Assembly: GCF_003002815.1 (NCBI RefSeq)
Contig: NZ_PVTF01000010.1
Location: forward strand, 310,001 to 374,000
Reading direction: 5' to 3'
DNA length: 64,000 bases
Source of the DNA: Umezawaea tangerina
Lineage (GTDB): Bacteria; Actinomycetota; Actinomycetes; Mycobacteriales; Pseudonocardiaceae
The notes under the pieces are model-generated. The model worked only from the letters and a program-made list of their open reading frames with translations, did no database searches and was not told the DNA's origin. A program made the position numbers and the translations under genes. The number at the start of each line of letters is the position of its first letter. Position 1 is the first letter of the stretch. This document shows positions 1 through 7,752 of the stretch, piece by piece.

Positions 1-1
1 G

Positions 2-2035
2 ACCCGCCCGGAGATCTACGCGATGGGCTTCCGCAACCCGTTCCGGATGAACGTCGACAAGGCCACCGGCGTGGTCTACCTCGGCGACTACGGGCCGGAC
101 TCGGGCGTGACCAACGCGAACCGGGGACCCAGCGGGCAGGTGGAGTTCGACCGGATCACCAGCGCGGGCAACTACGGCTGGCCGTACTGCACCGGGTCGA
201 ACACCACGACCGAGAGCTACAACCGCTTCACCTTCCCGAGCGGTCCGTCGGGGGCGAAGTACGACTGCGCCACCGGTCCGACCAACACCTCACCGCGCAA
301 CACCGGCCTGGCCAAGCTGCCGGTGCCGCGCGCGGCGTGGATCAAGTACGCCGGTGACGAGGGCTCGCCGCCGGAGTTCGGCAGCGGGTCGGAGTCCCCG
401 ATGGGCGGGCCGGTGTACCGCTACGACGCCAACCTCAACTCGGCCACGAAGTTCCCGCAGTCCCTGGACGGCAAGTACTTCGCGGGCGAGTACGGCCGCC
501 GCTGGATCAAGGCGATCGGCGTCAACGGCGACGGGTCGCGCGGTGCGATCGAGGCGTTCCCGTGGAGCGGCACCCAGGTCATGGACATGAACTTCGGCCC
601 GGAGGGCGCGCTGTACGTGCTCGACTACGGGACCGGGGCGAACGACCAGGCCCTGTACCGGATCGACTACAAGGGCAACACGCCGCGGCCGCCGACCGCG
701 AAGGTGGCGGCGGACAAGGTGTCCGGCGCGATCCCGCTCACCGTGGCGTTCTCCTCGGCGGGCAGCGCCGACCCCGAGGGCGGGGCCCTGACCTACCGCT
801 GGGAGTTCGGCGACGGCGGCACGTCCACCGCCGCCAACCCGTCGCACACCTACACCACCGCCGGGTCGTACTCGCCGAAGCTGACCGTGACCGACCCGAC
901 CGGTCTCACCGGGTCGGCGAGCGTCCTGGTCACCGCGGGCAACACCGCCCCGACGGTGAACCTCCAGGTGCCCGGCGACGGCGCGCTGTTCTCGTTCGGC
1001 GACACCGTGCCCTTCCAGGTCTCGGTGACCGACCCCGAGGACGGGGCGGTCGACTGCTCGCGGGTCAAGGTCACCTACCTGCTCGGCCACGACTCCCACC
1101 GGCACCAGATCACCCAGAAGACCGGCTGCTCCGGCTCGATCCAGGTGCCGGTCGACGGCGAGCACGACGCCGCGGCGAACATCTACGGCGTCTTCGACGC
1201 GGAGTACACCGACAACGCGGGGCTGACCTCCCACGGTGTCGGCGTGTTGCAGCCGCGGCACCGCCAGGGCGAGCACTTCGGGGCCCAGCAGGGGATCCAG
1301 GTCGCCGACCACACCACCGCCGAGGGTGGCAAGACCGTCGGCTACACCGACAACGGCGACTGGCTCTCCTTCCAGCCCTACGTCCTGGGCAACGCGACCT
1401 CGTTCACCGCACGGGTCTCCTCCGGCGGTCCCGGCGGCACGCTGGAGGTCCGGGCGGGCTCGGCCACCGGCACGCTGCTCGGCACGGCCACCGTGGCCAA
1501 CACCGGGAACTGGGACACCTTCGTCGACGTCACCGCCCCGCTGACCAACCGGCCCAGCGGGTCCACGACGCTGTTCCTGGTGTTCAAGGGCGTGACGGGC
1601 CAGGGCAACCTGTTCGACGTCGACTCGTTCGCCTTCACCACGAGCGGCACCCGCGTCGAGGGCGAGTCGTTCACCTCGACCGGCGGCGTGGAGCCCGCGC
1701 CGCACGCGAACGCCAGCGGCGGCACCACCGCCGGGTACATCAACACCGGTGACTGGGCGGGGTACGCGTCGGTGAACACGGCGGGGCTGCGCTCGTTCAG
1801 CGCGTCGGTGTCCTCGGCGGGCACCGGCGGCGCGATCCAGATCCGGTCGGGCTCGCAGACCGGCACCGTCCTGGGATCGGTCGCGGTCCCCGTCACCGGT
1901 GGCTGGGAGACGTTCCAGACCGTCTCCACGACCCTCACCGGGTCCGCGAGCGGGCCGCTGTTCCTGACCTTCACCGGTCCGGGCGCGCCCGCGGACTCCA
2001 CGTTCGACGTCGACTACTTCACCACCTCCGGCTGA
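2..2035 (+). CDS. PQQ-type sugar dehydrogenase (GSDH fold) with PKD and two CBM6 domains, 5' partial
   Basis: The reading frame is open from base 2, so the gene begins upstream of the window. The first visible residues, EIYAMGFRNPFR, are typical of the glucose/sorbosone dehydrogenase beta-propeller family. The propeller runs to about residue 225 of the fragment (YRIDYKG). A PKD domain follows (WEFGDGGTS, about 230-310), then a linker domain. Two CBM6-like modules (about 420-550 and 555-675) repeat the pattern GYTDNGDW / FDVDSF. Such proteins are secreted and act on sugars or polysaccharides, but the substrate cannot be read from sequence. The next gene starts 13 bp downstream and ends in the same CBM6 type, so the two probably form an operon acting on one polymer. 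Confidence 0.85.
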   Translation, partial: TRPEIYAMGFRNPFRMNVDKATGVVYLGDYGPDSGVTNANRGPSGQVEFDRITSAGNYGWPYCTGSNTTTESYNRFTFPSGPSGAKYDCATGPTNTSPRNTGLAKLPVPRAAWIKYAGDEGSPPEFGSGSESPMGGPVYRYDANLNSATKFPQSLDGKYFAGEYGRRWIKAIGVNGDGSRGAIEAFPWSGTQVMDMNFGPEGALYVLDYGTGANDQALYRIDYKGNTPRPPTAKVAADKVSGAIPLTVAFSSAGSADPEGGALTYRWEFGDGGTSTAANPSHTYTTAGSYSPKLTVTDPTGLTGSASVLVTAGNTAPTVNLQVPGDGALFSFGDTVPFQVSVTDPEDGAVDCSRVKVTYLLGHDSHRHQITQKTGCSGSIQVPVDGEHDAAANIYGVFDAEYTDNAGLTSHGVGVLQPRHRQGEHFGAQQGIQVADHTTAEGGKTVGYTDNGDWLSFQPYVLGNATSFTARVSSGGPGGTLEVRAGSATGTLLGTATVANTGNWDTFVDVTAPLTNRPSGSTTLFLVFKGVTGQGNLFDVDSFAFTTSGTRVEGESFTSTGGVEPAPHANASGGTTAGYINTGDWAGYASVNTAGLRSFSASVSSAGTGGAIQIRSGSQTGTVLGSVAVPVTGGWETFQTVSTTLTGSASGPLFLTFTGPGAPADSTFDVDYFTTSG

Positions 2036-2048
2036 AGGGACGAAGACG

Positions 2049-3728
2049 ATGCGCCCACTCCCCGCGCTCGCGGCGGCGGCAGTACTGTCGGCCGGTGTGG
2101 TCATGACACCGGTCGCCCAAGCCCAAGCGCCCTACCAGGTCCTGGTCTTCTCGAAGACCGCGGGCTTCCGGCACGACTCCATCCCCGCGGGCGTCCAGGC
2201 GATCCGCGACCTCGGCTCCGCCAACGGCTTCACCGTCACGGCGACCGAGGACGCGGCCGCGTTCACCGCGACCGGACTGGCGAAGTACGCGGCGGTGGTG
2301 TTCCTCAGCACCACCGGTGACGTCCTCGACAGCACCCAGCAGACCGCGTTCGAGTCCTACGTCAACGGCGGCGGCGGGTTCGTCGGCGTGCACGCGGCGG
2401 CCGACACCGAGTACGACTGGCCCTACTACGGCCAGCTCGTCGGCGCCTACTTCGCCAGCCACCCCAACATCCAGCAGGTCGACGTCAAGGTGGAGGACCG
2501 CGCCCACCCGGCCACCGCGCACCTCGGGCCGGTGTGGACGAGGACCGACGAGCTCTACAACTACCGCACCAACCCCAGGGCGGGCGTGCACGTGCTGGCG
2601 ACGCTGGACGAGTCCAGCTACACCGGCGGCACGATGGGCGCCGACCACCCGATCTCCTGGTGCAAGGCGCAGTCGAACGGCCGGTCGTTCTACACCGGCC
2701 TGGGCCACACGACCGAGTCGTACGCGGACCCGGTGTTCCGCGCGCACCTGCTGGGCGGGATCCGCTACGCCGCGGGGGTGGCCAAGTCCGACTGCCGCCC
2801 GGAGACCGGTTACACCGGCCTGTACACCGGCTCCACCACGGGCTGGTCGCAGGCCGGTCCCGGCGGGTTCGGCAACGCCGACGCCACGTTGACCTCCCAG
2901 GGCGGGCCGGGCAACTTCTGGTACTCCGCCAAGGAGTTCGGGTCGTACTCGCTCAAGCTCGACTGGAAGCTCACCGGTGACGGCGACTCCGGGGTGTACC
3001 TGGGCTTCCCGTCCTCCGGTGCCGCCCAGCCGAGCGCGGGCGGCTACGAGATCGCCATCGACGCCTCCGCCGCGGCCGACGCCACGACGGGCGCGGTATA
3101 CGGCGTCCAGGCCCCCGACGCCACCGCCCGCGACGTCGCCCTCAACCCCGCGGGGCAGTGGAACACCTTCGAGCTGCTGGTCGAGGGCGAACGGGTGCGC
3201 GTGCTGCTCAACGGCAGGCAGGTCAACGACTTCACCAACACCGACCCGGCGCGCAGCCTCCGGCAGGGGTACGTCGGCCTGCAGAACCTCGGCGACGGCG
3301 CGGTCTCCTTCCGCAACGTCCGGATTAAGGAGCTCGGCGTGGTCACCCCGACCCAGGTGCAGGGCGAGGCGTTCACGTCCTCGTCCGGCGTCCAGGTCGC
3401 GGCGCACTCCGGAGCCGTCGGCGGCCAGACGTTGGGGTACATCGAGAACGGCGACTGGGCCGCCTACTCCCAGGTCGGCACCGCGGGCGCCCGCACGTTC
3501 GGCGCCCGCGTCTCCTCGGGCGGCGCGGGCGGCCGCATCGAGATCCGCTCGGGCACCTCCACCGGCCCGCTGCTGGGCTCCGTCGCGGTCCCCAACACCG
3601 GCAGCTACGACACCTTCACCACCGTGTCGACCTCGCTGACCGGCACCGCGACCGGCCAGGTGGTGCTGGTGTTCACCGGCGCGACCTCCAGCGGCCTGTT
3701 CGACGTCGACCACTTCACCCTCGGGTAG
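2049..3728 (+). CDS. Secreted ThuA / DUF1080 (3-keto-glycoside hydrolase-like) / CBM6 protein
   Basis: A 559-residue protein with a signal peptide (MRPLPALAAAAVLSAGVVM, cleavage near AQAQA). Residues about 30-240 form a ThuA domain (glutamine-amidotransferase-like fold; VFSKTAGFRHDSIPAG, GGFVGVHAAADTEYDWPYYG, GHTTESY). Residues about 255-430 match the DUF1080 concanavalin-like fold (DWKLTGDGDSGVYLGFP, WNTFELLVEGERVRVLLNG), linked in other bacteria to 3-keto-glycoside breakdown. A C-terminal CBM6 (about 440-559) ends in FDVDHFTLG. ThuA, DUF1080 and a PQQ-type dehydrogenase are known partners in oxidative sugar metabolism, so pairing with the upstream gene suggests joint extracellular glycan processing. 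The ATG follows a GGGACGAAGACG purine stretch. A 17-bp hairpin ends the unit. Confidence 0.85.
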   Translation: MRPLPALAAAAVLSAGVVMTPVAQAQAPYQVLVFSKTAGFRHDSIPAGVQAIRDLGSANGFTVTATEDAAAFTATGLAKYAAVVFLSTTGDVLDSTQQTAFESYVNGGGGFVGVHAAADTEYDWPYYGQLVGAYFASHPNIQQVDVKVEDRAHPATAHLGPVWTRTDELYNYRTNPRAGVHVLATLDESSYTGGTMGADHPISWCKAQSNGRSFYTGLGHTTESYADPVFRAHLLGGIRYAAGVAKSDCRPETGYTGLYTGSTTGWSQAGPGGFGNADATLTSQGGPGNFWYSAKEFGSYSLKLDWKLTGDGDSGVYLGFPSSGAAQPSAGGYEIAIDASAAADATTGAVYGVQAPDATARDVALNPAGQWNTFELLVEGERVRVLLNGRQVNDFTNTDPARSLRQGYVGLQNLGDGAVSFRNVRIKELGVVTPTQVQGEAFTSSSGVQVAAHSGAVGGQTLGYIENGDWAAYSQVGTAGARTFGARVSSGGAGGRIEIRSGTSTGPLLGSVAVPNTGSYDTFTTVSTSLTGTATGQVVLVFTGATSSGLFDVDHFTLG

Positions 3729-3731
3729 CAC

Positions 3732-3770
3732 CCGCCACGGGCGCGGACCACACGTCCGCGCCCGTGGCGG
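3732..3770 (+). terminator. Hairpin terminator after the ThuA gene
   Basis: A perfect 17-bp stem (CCGCCACGGGCGCGGAC and its complement at 3754-3770) with a 5-nt CACAC loop lies 3 bp after the stop codon. There is no U-run, as is common in actinomycetes. Confidence 0.75.
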
Positions 3771-3780
3771 TGCGGTCGGT

Positions 3781-3786
3781 TATGGT
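3781..3786 (+). promoter_or_regulatory. -10 element of a leaderless promoter (thioesterase)
   Basis: TATGGT ends 7 bases before GTG 3794, matching the TAnnnT-N6-8-start pattern seen repeatedly in this window. It implies a transcript beginning at the start codon. Confidence 0.4.
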
Positions 3787-3793
3787 GCGTCGG

Positions 3794-4204
3794 GTGCGCG
3801 ACGACTACCGGTACTGGCAGCGGATCCCCACGCGGTGGAACGACAACGACGTGTACGGGCACGTCAACAACGTCGTGCACTACGCGTTCATGGACACCCT
3901 GATCAACACGTGGCTCGTCCAAGCGGGCCTGGACATCCACGACGGGTCGGTGATCGGGTTGTGCGTGGAGTCGCACTGCAACTACCGGTCGTCGATCTCG
4001 TTCCCGGACGCGATGGACGCGGGCCTGCGGATCGGGCACCTGGGGCGGTCCAGCGTGCGGTACGAGGTCGCGTTCCTGGCGGCGGACGACACGGTGGTGG
4101 CCGAAGGGCACTTCGTGCACGTGTTCGTGGACCGGACGACGCGGAAACCGGTGGAAGTACCGACTGGACTGCGGGACGCCATGATCGGTTTGGTGACCTC
4201 ATGA
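3794..4204 (+). CDS. Acyl-CoA thioesterase, hotdog fold (4-hydroxybenzoyl-CoA thioesterase type)
   Basis: A 136-residue single hotdog domain, the normal length for this family. The N-terminal motif PTRWNDNDVYGHVNNVVHY carries the Asp (TRWND) that is catalytic in 4-hydroxybenzoyl-CoA thioesterases, followed by the conserved HVNN. It probably hydrolyses a small acyl-CoA. GTG 3794 is preferred because a -10-like TATGGT lies 7 bp upstream and homologues begin a few residues before YRYW. ATG 3782 is an in-frame alternative. GTG 3764 falls inside the preceding terminator hairpin and is unlikely. The stop overlaps the next start (ATGA), so the gene is co-translated with the alcohol dehydrogenase. 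Confidence 0.85.
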   Translation: MRDDYRYWQRIPTRWNDNDVYGHVNNVVHYAFMDTLINTWLVQAGLDIHDGSVIGLCVESHCNYRSSISFPDAMDAGLRIGHLGRSSVRYEVAFLAADDTVVAEGHFVHVFVDRTTRKPVEVPTGLRDAMIGLVTS

Positions 4205-5328
4205 CCGTCCGCGCCGCCGTGCTGACCGAACTGGGCCTGCCCGGCCCCTACGCCGACTCCCGCCCGATCCGGGTGCAGGAGCTCGCGCTGGACCCGCCCG
4301 GTCCCGGTGAGATGCTGGTCAAGGTGGGTGCGACCGGGCTGTGCCACTCCGACCTGTCGGTGGTCAACGGCTCCCGCCCGCGTCCGCTCCCGATGGTGCT
4401 GGGGCACGAGGCGGCGGGGGAGGTCGTGGAGCTGGGGCAGGGCGCGGAGGCGGAGTTCGCGGTCGGCGACCACGTCGTGATGTCCTTCGTCCCCGCCTGC
4501 GGCTCCTGCCGCAAGTGCGTCTCGGGCAGGCAGGCTCTGTGCGAACCGGGTGCCGCCGCCAACCGCGCGGGCACGCTGCTCACCGGGCAACGCCGCTGGC
4601 TCGCCGCCGACGGCTCCCGCCCGCACCACCACCTCGGCGTCTCCGGCTTCGCGGAGTACGCCGTGGTCTCCACGACGTCGGCCACCCGCGTCGACGCCGA
4701 CCTCCCGCACGAGATCGCCGCCCTGTTCGGCTGCGCCGTGCTCACCGGGGCGGGCGCGGCCTTCTACAGCGCGGCCGTCGTCCCCGGCGACCGCGTGGCC
4801 GTGTTCGGGCTCGGCGGTGTCGGTCTGGCGGCGCTCATGGCCGTGAAGGCGGCGGGCGCGTCCACGATCGTCGCCGTGGACGTTGTGGCCCACAAGCGGG
4901 AGCTCGCCCTGCGCCTGGGCGCGACCCACGAGGTGGCGGGCGGTCCGGACGCCGTGGAGGCGGTGCGCGACCTGACCGGCGGCGGTGCCGACAAGGTGAT
5001 CGACACCACCGGCAGCGAGGTCGTGCTGGCCCAGGCCTACGCCGCCACCGCGACGGGCGGCACCACGGTCACCGTCGGCCTCCCGCACCCCGACCGCCAA
5101 CTCGTGCTGCCCGCGCTCAGCCTCGTCGCCGAGGAGCGCACCCTCAAGGGCAGCTACCTCGGGTCGTGCGTCCCCCGTCGGGACATCCCGCGCTTCATCT
5201 CCCTGTACCGCTCCGGCCAGCTGCCGGTGCAGGAGCTGCTGTCGGGCACGGTGTCCCTGGACGACATCAACACCGGCTTCGACCGCCTGGCCGGCGGTGA
5301 GGCCATCCGCCAGGTGGTCAGGTTCTGA
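4201..5328 (+). CDS. Zinc-dependent alcohol dehydrogenase (MDR superfamily)
   Basis: 375 residues with the full medium-chain dehydrogenase signature. Catalytic zinc ligands lie in GLCHSD and GHEAAGEV. Four structural-zinc cysteines lie in CGSCRKCVSGRQALC. The Rossmann motif is GLGGVGLAAL. Length and the long substrate-loop insertion resemble class III / aryl-alcohol dehydrogenases using NAD(P). The start overlaps the thioesterase stop by four bases, so the two are translationally coupled. This suggests a small operon processing an acyl-CoA or alcohol/aldehyde intermediate; the exact substrate is unknown. It converges with the nitroreductase gene only 3 bp away. Confidence 0.88.
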   Translation: MTVRAAVLTELGLPGPYADSRPIRVQELALDPPGPGEMLVKVGATGLCHSDLSVVNGSRPRPLPMVLGHEAAGEVVELGQGAEAEFAVGDHVVMSFVPACGSCRKCVSGRQALCEPGAAANRAGTLLTGQRRWLAADGSRPHHHLGVSGFAEYAVVSTTSATRVDADLPHEIAALFGCAVLTGAGAAFYSAAVVPGDRVAVFGLGGVGLAALMAVKAAGASTIVAVDVVAHKRELALRLGATHEVAGGPDAVEAVRDLTGGGADKVIDTTGSEVVLAQAYAATATGGTTVTVGLPHPDRQLVLPALSLVAEERTLKGSYLGSCVPRRDIPRFISLYRSGQLPVQELLSGTVSLDDINTGFDRLAGGEAIRQVVRF

Positions 5329-5331
5329 GCC

Positions 5332-5913
5332 CTACCAACGCCCCCGGTGCACGACGTCGTCCAACGACTTGCGCCGCCGGGTGATCGCCGAGGTGAACGC
5401 CGGGACGGCCTCGTCGGAGTACCCGATCGCGATGGCCCCGATCGGCTCGTGGTCCTCCGGCACCCCGAACAGCTCCCGGAACGGCCCCACCTGCTCGCGC
5501 ACGATCCCGAAGTACAGCGCCCCCAACCCCTCGTCGACCACCGTCTGCAGGATCAGCAGCGCCGCCATCCCGGTGTCGACGTGCCAGAACGGCACCGGCC
5601 ACCAGGACTCGTCGCGGTCGGTCCGCCCCTTGTCCGGCTCGGCGTAGCGGTCGAGGTACACCCGCTTCGACGACATCGGCACGATCACCAGCGGCGCGGT
5701 GCGCACCTGCTCCTGCACGGCGTCGGACCCCACGGTCCAGAAGGCCTCCAGCTCCGCGCCTTCCAGCACCAGGAACGCCTGTCCCTGCGAGAACCCCGCC
5801 GACGGTCCGCGGGTCGCGTTGTGGAGGATCCGCTCCACGCTCTCCGCGGGGACCGCGTCGGGCTTGAACCGCCGCACCATCCGCCTGCGCCGCACGACAT
5901 CCTGGAACTCCAT
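5332..5913 (-). CDS. Nitroreductase family flavoprotein
   Basis: 193 residues, a typical length for a single-domain FMN-dependent nitroreductase. The N-terminal RRRMVRRFKPDAVP is the FMN-phosphate-binding motif of the family, followed by the dimer-interface helix with TRGPSAGFSQGQAF. The later segment VVDEGLGALYFGI and GAIAIGYSDE are also family features. The natural substrate is unknown; relatives reduce nitro groups, quinones or F420-type substrates. The start codon is 7 bp after a TAGCTT element, suggesting leaderless transcription. It is monocistronic. Confidence 0.85.
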   Translation of the reverse strand: MEFQDVVRRRRMVRRFKPDAVPAESVERILHNATRGPSAGFSQGQAFLVLEGAELEAFWTVGSDAVQEQVRTAPLVIVPMSSKRVYLDRYAEPDKGRTDRDESWWPVPFWHVDTGMAALLILQTVVDEGLGALYFGIVREQVGPFRELFGVPEDHEPIGAIAIGYSDEAVPAFTSAITRRRKSLDDVVHRGRW

Positions 5914-5920
5914 GACCTCG

Positions 5921-5926
5921 AAGCTA
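5921..5926 (-). promoter_or_regulatory. -10 element of a leaderless promoter (nitroreductase)
   Basis: On the minus strand TAGCTT is followed by 7 nt and then the ATG at 5913, the same spacing as the other leaderless candidates here. Confidence 0.4.
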
Positions 5927-5997
5927 CCGGGACTCCCGCGTCGCGGGCACGGGCTCGGAGCGCACGGCGGTGTGCGCGAGCCGGTGACGGGGGCGAG

Positions 5998-6432
5998 CTA
6001 CTGGCCGGGCGCCTGGAACATCACGGCGGGCGCGGTGCTCGCGGGACGCGGCTGCCGGGCCGGTGCGTCCGGGAGGCTGAACTCGAGCGGGCCGCTGGTG
6101 TCGGCGGCCTCGGGCTGCTCGGCGACCGGTGCGGGAGCGGGGACCTGCTTCTCCGGCGCGGGCGTCGGCGCGGGAGCCGGGTTCGACAGCTCCTGCTGGG
6201 CCTTGCTGATCCAGGCGGTCCACATCGCGGCGTCGCGGCTGTCCCTGGTCTGCGCGCGCAGGATGGACAGCGTGCCGCGGACCCGTCCGGCGAGCACCGC
6301 GTTGGTGCGGACCTGCGCCCAGACCTGGGTGGTCTGCGGACCCTGGTTGCGGACGAGGTGTCTGACGTGGTCGGTGAGCTCGCCGTCCGTGAAGGACATC
6401 CACTGGTTGACCACTTGGCGCGGGTTGGACAA
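5998..6432 (-). CDS. Hypothetical protein with Pro/Ala-rich C-terminus
   Basis: About 144 residues with no family I recognise. The N-terminal part (SFTDGELTDHVRHLVRNQG ... AAMWTAWISKAQQEL) is helical and looks like a small folded domain. The C-terminal 55 residues are low-complexity Pro/Ala/Glu and probably disordered. TTG 6432 was chosen because an ACGGGGATC sequence sits at RBS distance. GTG 6504 in the same frame is the longest option but adds an unconvincing N-terminus, and ATG 6399 is the shortest. No signal peptide or membrane segment is visible. It is separated from the nitroreductase by 84 bp. Confidence 0.55.
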   Translation of the reverse strand: MSNPRQVVNQWMSFTDGELTDHVRHLVRNQGPQTTQVWAQVRTNAVLAGRVRGTLSILRAQTRDSRDAAMWTAWISKAQQELSNPAPAPTPAPEKQVPAPAPVAEQPEAADTSGPLEFSLPDAPARQPRPASTAPAVMFQAPGQ

Positions 6433-6619
6433 CAGATCCCCGTTTCGTCGTGCTTGACCTGCAACGATCGTCGCACACCCGTTCGAGCCGCCAGCGTCCA
6501 CCACCCGAATGGGTGTTGACGCGGTCTTGCCGCCGTGTGTGGCTCCTTTGTACGTGACTCACAGTATCCACTGTCGCGTGACTCCGCGGTGTGGGACGCG
6601 CGCGAGGTGAATATTCACC

Positions 6620-6625
6620 TACTCT
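6620..6625 (+). promoter_or_regulatory. -10 element of a leaderless promoter (cyclase)
   Basis: TACTCT is followed by 6 nt and GTG 6632. No RBS lies before that GTG. Confidence 0.35.
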
Positions 6626-6631
6626 CCCAGC

Positions 6632-7345
6632 GTGCTCGGCGACTACCGCGTGGTGAACCTCGCCCACGTCAACGACCCGGCCCGGACCTCCCTCTACCCA
6701 GGTGACCCGGCCTTCACGGTGACCACGGTGGCCACGGTCGCCGAGAACGGATACCTCCTCCGGTTGCTCCGGCAGGGTGAACACACCGGTACCCACTGGG
6801 GTGCCCCCGCACACTTCAACGCCGACCAGCCCGCCGCCGACGAGCTCGACACCGCGGACCTGTTCCTGCCCGCGGTGAAGGTCGACGTCCGCGACCGCGC
6901 GGTCGACCCCGACTACGCGGTCACGGTCGACGACCTGCGCGCGTGGGAGGCCGTGCACGGGGAGATCCCGCCCGAGTCCGCCGTGGTGCTGCAGACCGGC
7001 TGGGAGGACCGCTGGGGCACGCCCGCGTTCGCCAACCTCGACGCCGACGGGTGCCCGCACCAGCCGGGGTTCGACGTCGCGGCGGTGCGGTGGCTGCTCG
7101 ACACCGGCAGGCTCGGCAGGCGCGGCGCGCTCGGCACCGACACGTTCGGGCCGGACCTGGCGGCCGACTCCTCCTACGCCGTGTCCAAGCTCCTCTACCG
7201 GGAGCACCGGATCAGCCTGGAGGTGCTCGCGAACCTCGACGAGCTGCCCCCGACCGGCGCTTGGGTGCTGGTGGGGGGCACGGTCAACCGGGGCGGCTCC
7301 GGCTCACCCGCCAGCGTGTACGCGCTCATGCCGAAGGACGGGTGA
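6632..7345 (+). CDS. Cyclase family protein (kynurenine-formamidase-like metal hydrolase)
   Basis: 237 residues. The region NGYLLRLLRQGEHTGTHWGAPAHFN corresponds to the family motif HxGTHxDxPxHF, which supplies metal ligands and the catalytic His. Here the Asp of that motif is Gly (HTGTHWGAPAHF). Later conserved pieces are VVLQTGWEDRWG and GALGTDTFGPD. Relatives hydrolyse N-formylkynurenine or act as polyketide cyclases. The substituted ligand suggests altered metal binding or a distinct subfamily. The GTG start lies 6 bp after TACTCT. An 18-bp terminator hairpin follows. No kynurenine-pathway genes are nearby, so the substrate is open. Confidence 0.8.
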   Translation: MLGDYRVVNLAHVNDPARTSLYPGDPAFTVTTVATVAENGYLLRLLRQGEHTGTHWGAPAHFNADQPAADELDTADLFLPAVKVDVRDRAVDPDYAVTVDDLRAWEAVHGEIPPESAVVLQTGWEDRWGTPAFANLDADGCPHQPGFDVAAVRWLLDTGRLGRRGALGTDTFGPDLAADSSYAVSKLLYREHRISLEVLANLDELPPTGAWVLVGGTVNRGGSGSPASVYALMPKDG

Positions 7346-7414
7346 CGCGAGTACGCCGTCCGGTGTAACGCTCGCGCAGCCGTTCGCGACAATGGGTCAG
7401 GTGCTCGCGCACCA

Positions 7415-7460
7415 CGGGCTTCCCGTCCGCAGCACCCCCCGACTGCGGACGGGAAGCCCG
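7415..7460 (+). terminator. Strong hairpin after the cyclase gene
   Basis: A perfect 18-bp inverted repeat (CGGGCTTCCCGTCCGCAG, 7415-7432, with 7443-7460) has a 10-nt C-rich loop and is followed by a pyrimidine tract. Confidence 0.7.
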
Positions 7461-7494
7461 AACCCCTCTTCCCTCCCCGCTGACGTGGGAGAAG

Positions 7495-7530
7495 CCGTCC
7501 CGACCCCAGTCGGGGTCGAGGTCGGGACGG
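7495..7530. repeat. Overlapping inverted repeats with two exclusive folds
   Basis: CCGTCCCGACC (7495-7505) pairs perfectly with 7520-7530. Alternatively CGACCCC (7501-7507) pairs with GGGGTCG (7512-7518). The folds share bases and cannot coexist. Apart from this and the terminator, the 407-bp gap before the NB-ARC gene shows no gene. Confidence 0.5.
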
Positions 7531-7752
7531 CTCCGGGTGGCACCCGTCCAACGCCCCCAGGTCGTTCACGGGCGGTCGCCACCACTGACCCGGCCGGGGT
7601 GATCGGCCGGGATTCCTCCCCACTCCGGGCCGCGCCACCACCGATGGGCGAGCGGCAGGCCCGGTCCCGATCATCCGGGAGGGCCGGACCCGGTCGGGTG
7701 ATCCCGACCGATTCCGAACGCGCCGCCGTCGCGGGATCGGGTCCGGGGTTGA

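Noticed and set aside
3764-3793. GTG 3764 as start of the thioesterase
   Set aside because: It lies inside the terminator stem of the upstream gene and adds residues not seen in the family.
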